Positions 63,885-64,000 of a stretch of DNA of 64,000 nt are shown here, piece by piece. How positions within the stretch are numbered: position 1 is the first letter of the stretch; each line of letters begins with the position of its first letter. Position numbers and translations under genes: made by a program. Below the pieces are notes generated by a model. The model did not search any database. It was not told the DNA's origin and worked only from the letters and a program-made list of their open reading frames with translations. Source of the stretch: Agelaius tricolor. Lineage: Eukaryota; Chordata; Aves; Passeriformes; Icteridae. Where the stretch lies: contig JALJCS010000056.1 in NCBI GenBank assembly GCA_023055355.1, positions 124,001 to 188,000 on the forward strand, read 5' to 3'.

Positions 63885-64000
63885 TGAGAACCAATCAGAA
63901 GAAAGAGGTTCCTGAACTAGCCCCATTGAGAAGGGCTCACTGAGAGAAAGCTGCCAGTAAGGGCAGCTCAGAAAAGAAAAAGATTTATAATACCTTATTG
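63884..64000 (+). pseudogene. gag: P6 gag start
   Basis: ATG 63884 gives MRTNQKKEVPE, parallel to P5 MGTNQSKEVPR; the Gly needed for myristoylation is Arg here. A TGA follows within about 20 codons (near 63941). The window ends in matrix. Confidence 0.6.

Larger units (their letters stand above)
61808..64000 (+). mobile_element. Provirus P6 (gamma-like), 5' part
   Basis: 5' LTR-E, primer site, long leader, decayed pre-gag ORF and the first codons of gag; runs off the right edge. Same family and orientation as P5. Differences from P5 are many, so the two are separate insertions or an old duplication. Confidence 0.8.

Overview
The window looks like bird DNA, most likely from a songbird. A CR1 LINE 3' end carries the typical avian closing block and octamer repeat. 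Several LTRs match families I know as abundant in passerines, and one provirus has an Env of the avian leukosis type. I find no convincing host gene in 64 kb. Almost everything is endogenous retrovirus (ERV), mostly on the + strand and often one element inside another. Such density is typical of a female-specific (W) or other low-recombination chromosome region, but that placement is inference.

Layout. (1) 1-7558: provirus P1, beta-like gag-pro-pol with a gamma-type env that is still open; its 5' LTR lies off the left edge. P1 sits in the leader of a minus-strand ERV whose LTR is 7716-8295. (2) 8401-10245: an LTR split by a CR1 that is itself split by another LTR. (3) 10246-22560: two class I (gamma-like) remnants, R1 and R2, broken by many solo LTRs. 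(4) 22561-25211: a fragment of an LTR-D ERV, an LTR-I 5' end with an initiator-Met primer site, and further LTRs. (5) 25212-31350: P2, beta-like, with a miniature env ORF. (6) 31351-38950: class I pol debris and R3, a decayed gamma-like provirus ending in LTR-I. (7) 38951-45075: P3, beta-like, without a 5' LTR. (8) 45075-47915: LTRs and class I pol remnant R5. (9) 47916-55579: P4, a complete young provirus with near-identical 622-bp LTRs and a GGGGGG target duplication, but a large gag-pol deletion. (10) 55580-61807: an ERVL-type LTR and P5, a gamma-like provirus with a cysteine-rich ORF before gag. (11) 61808-64000: the 5' part of P6, a sister of P5.

Expression logic. The beta-like proviruses P1-P3 put gag, pro and pol in successive -1 frames. 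P1 keeps textbook slippery heptamers in phase at both junctions; P2 and P3 keep AAAAAAC at gag/pro and near-miss heptamers at pro/pol. P5 keeps gag and pol in one frame separated by a UGA, as in gammaretroviral readthrough. Envs are of mixed ancestry: gamma-type on beta-like P1, alpha-type on P4. Most coding regions carry nonsense codons or frameshifts. The open exceptions are P1 env, the P4 RNase H-integrase half of pol, the P2 mini-env and the P5 pre-gag ORF.

LTR family letters (LTR-A to LTR-Q) are labels for this window only. All similarity statements come from reading the sequence by eye; no database search was run.
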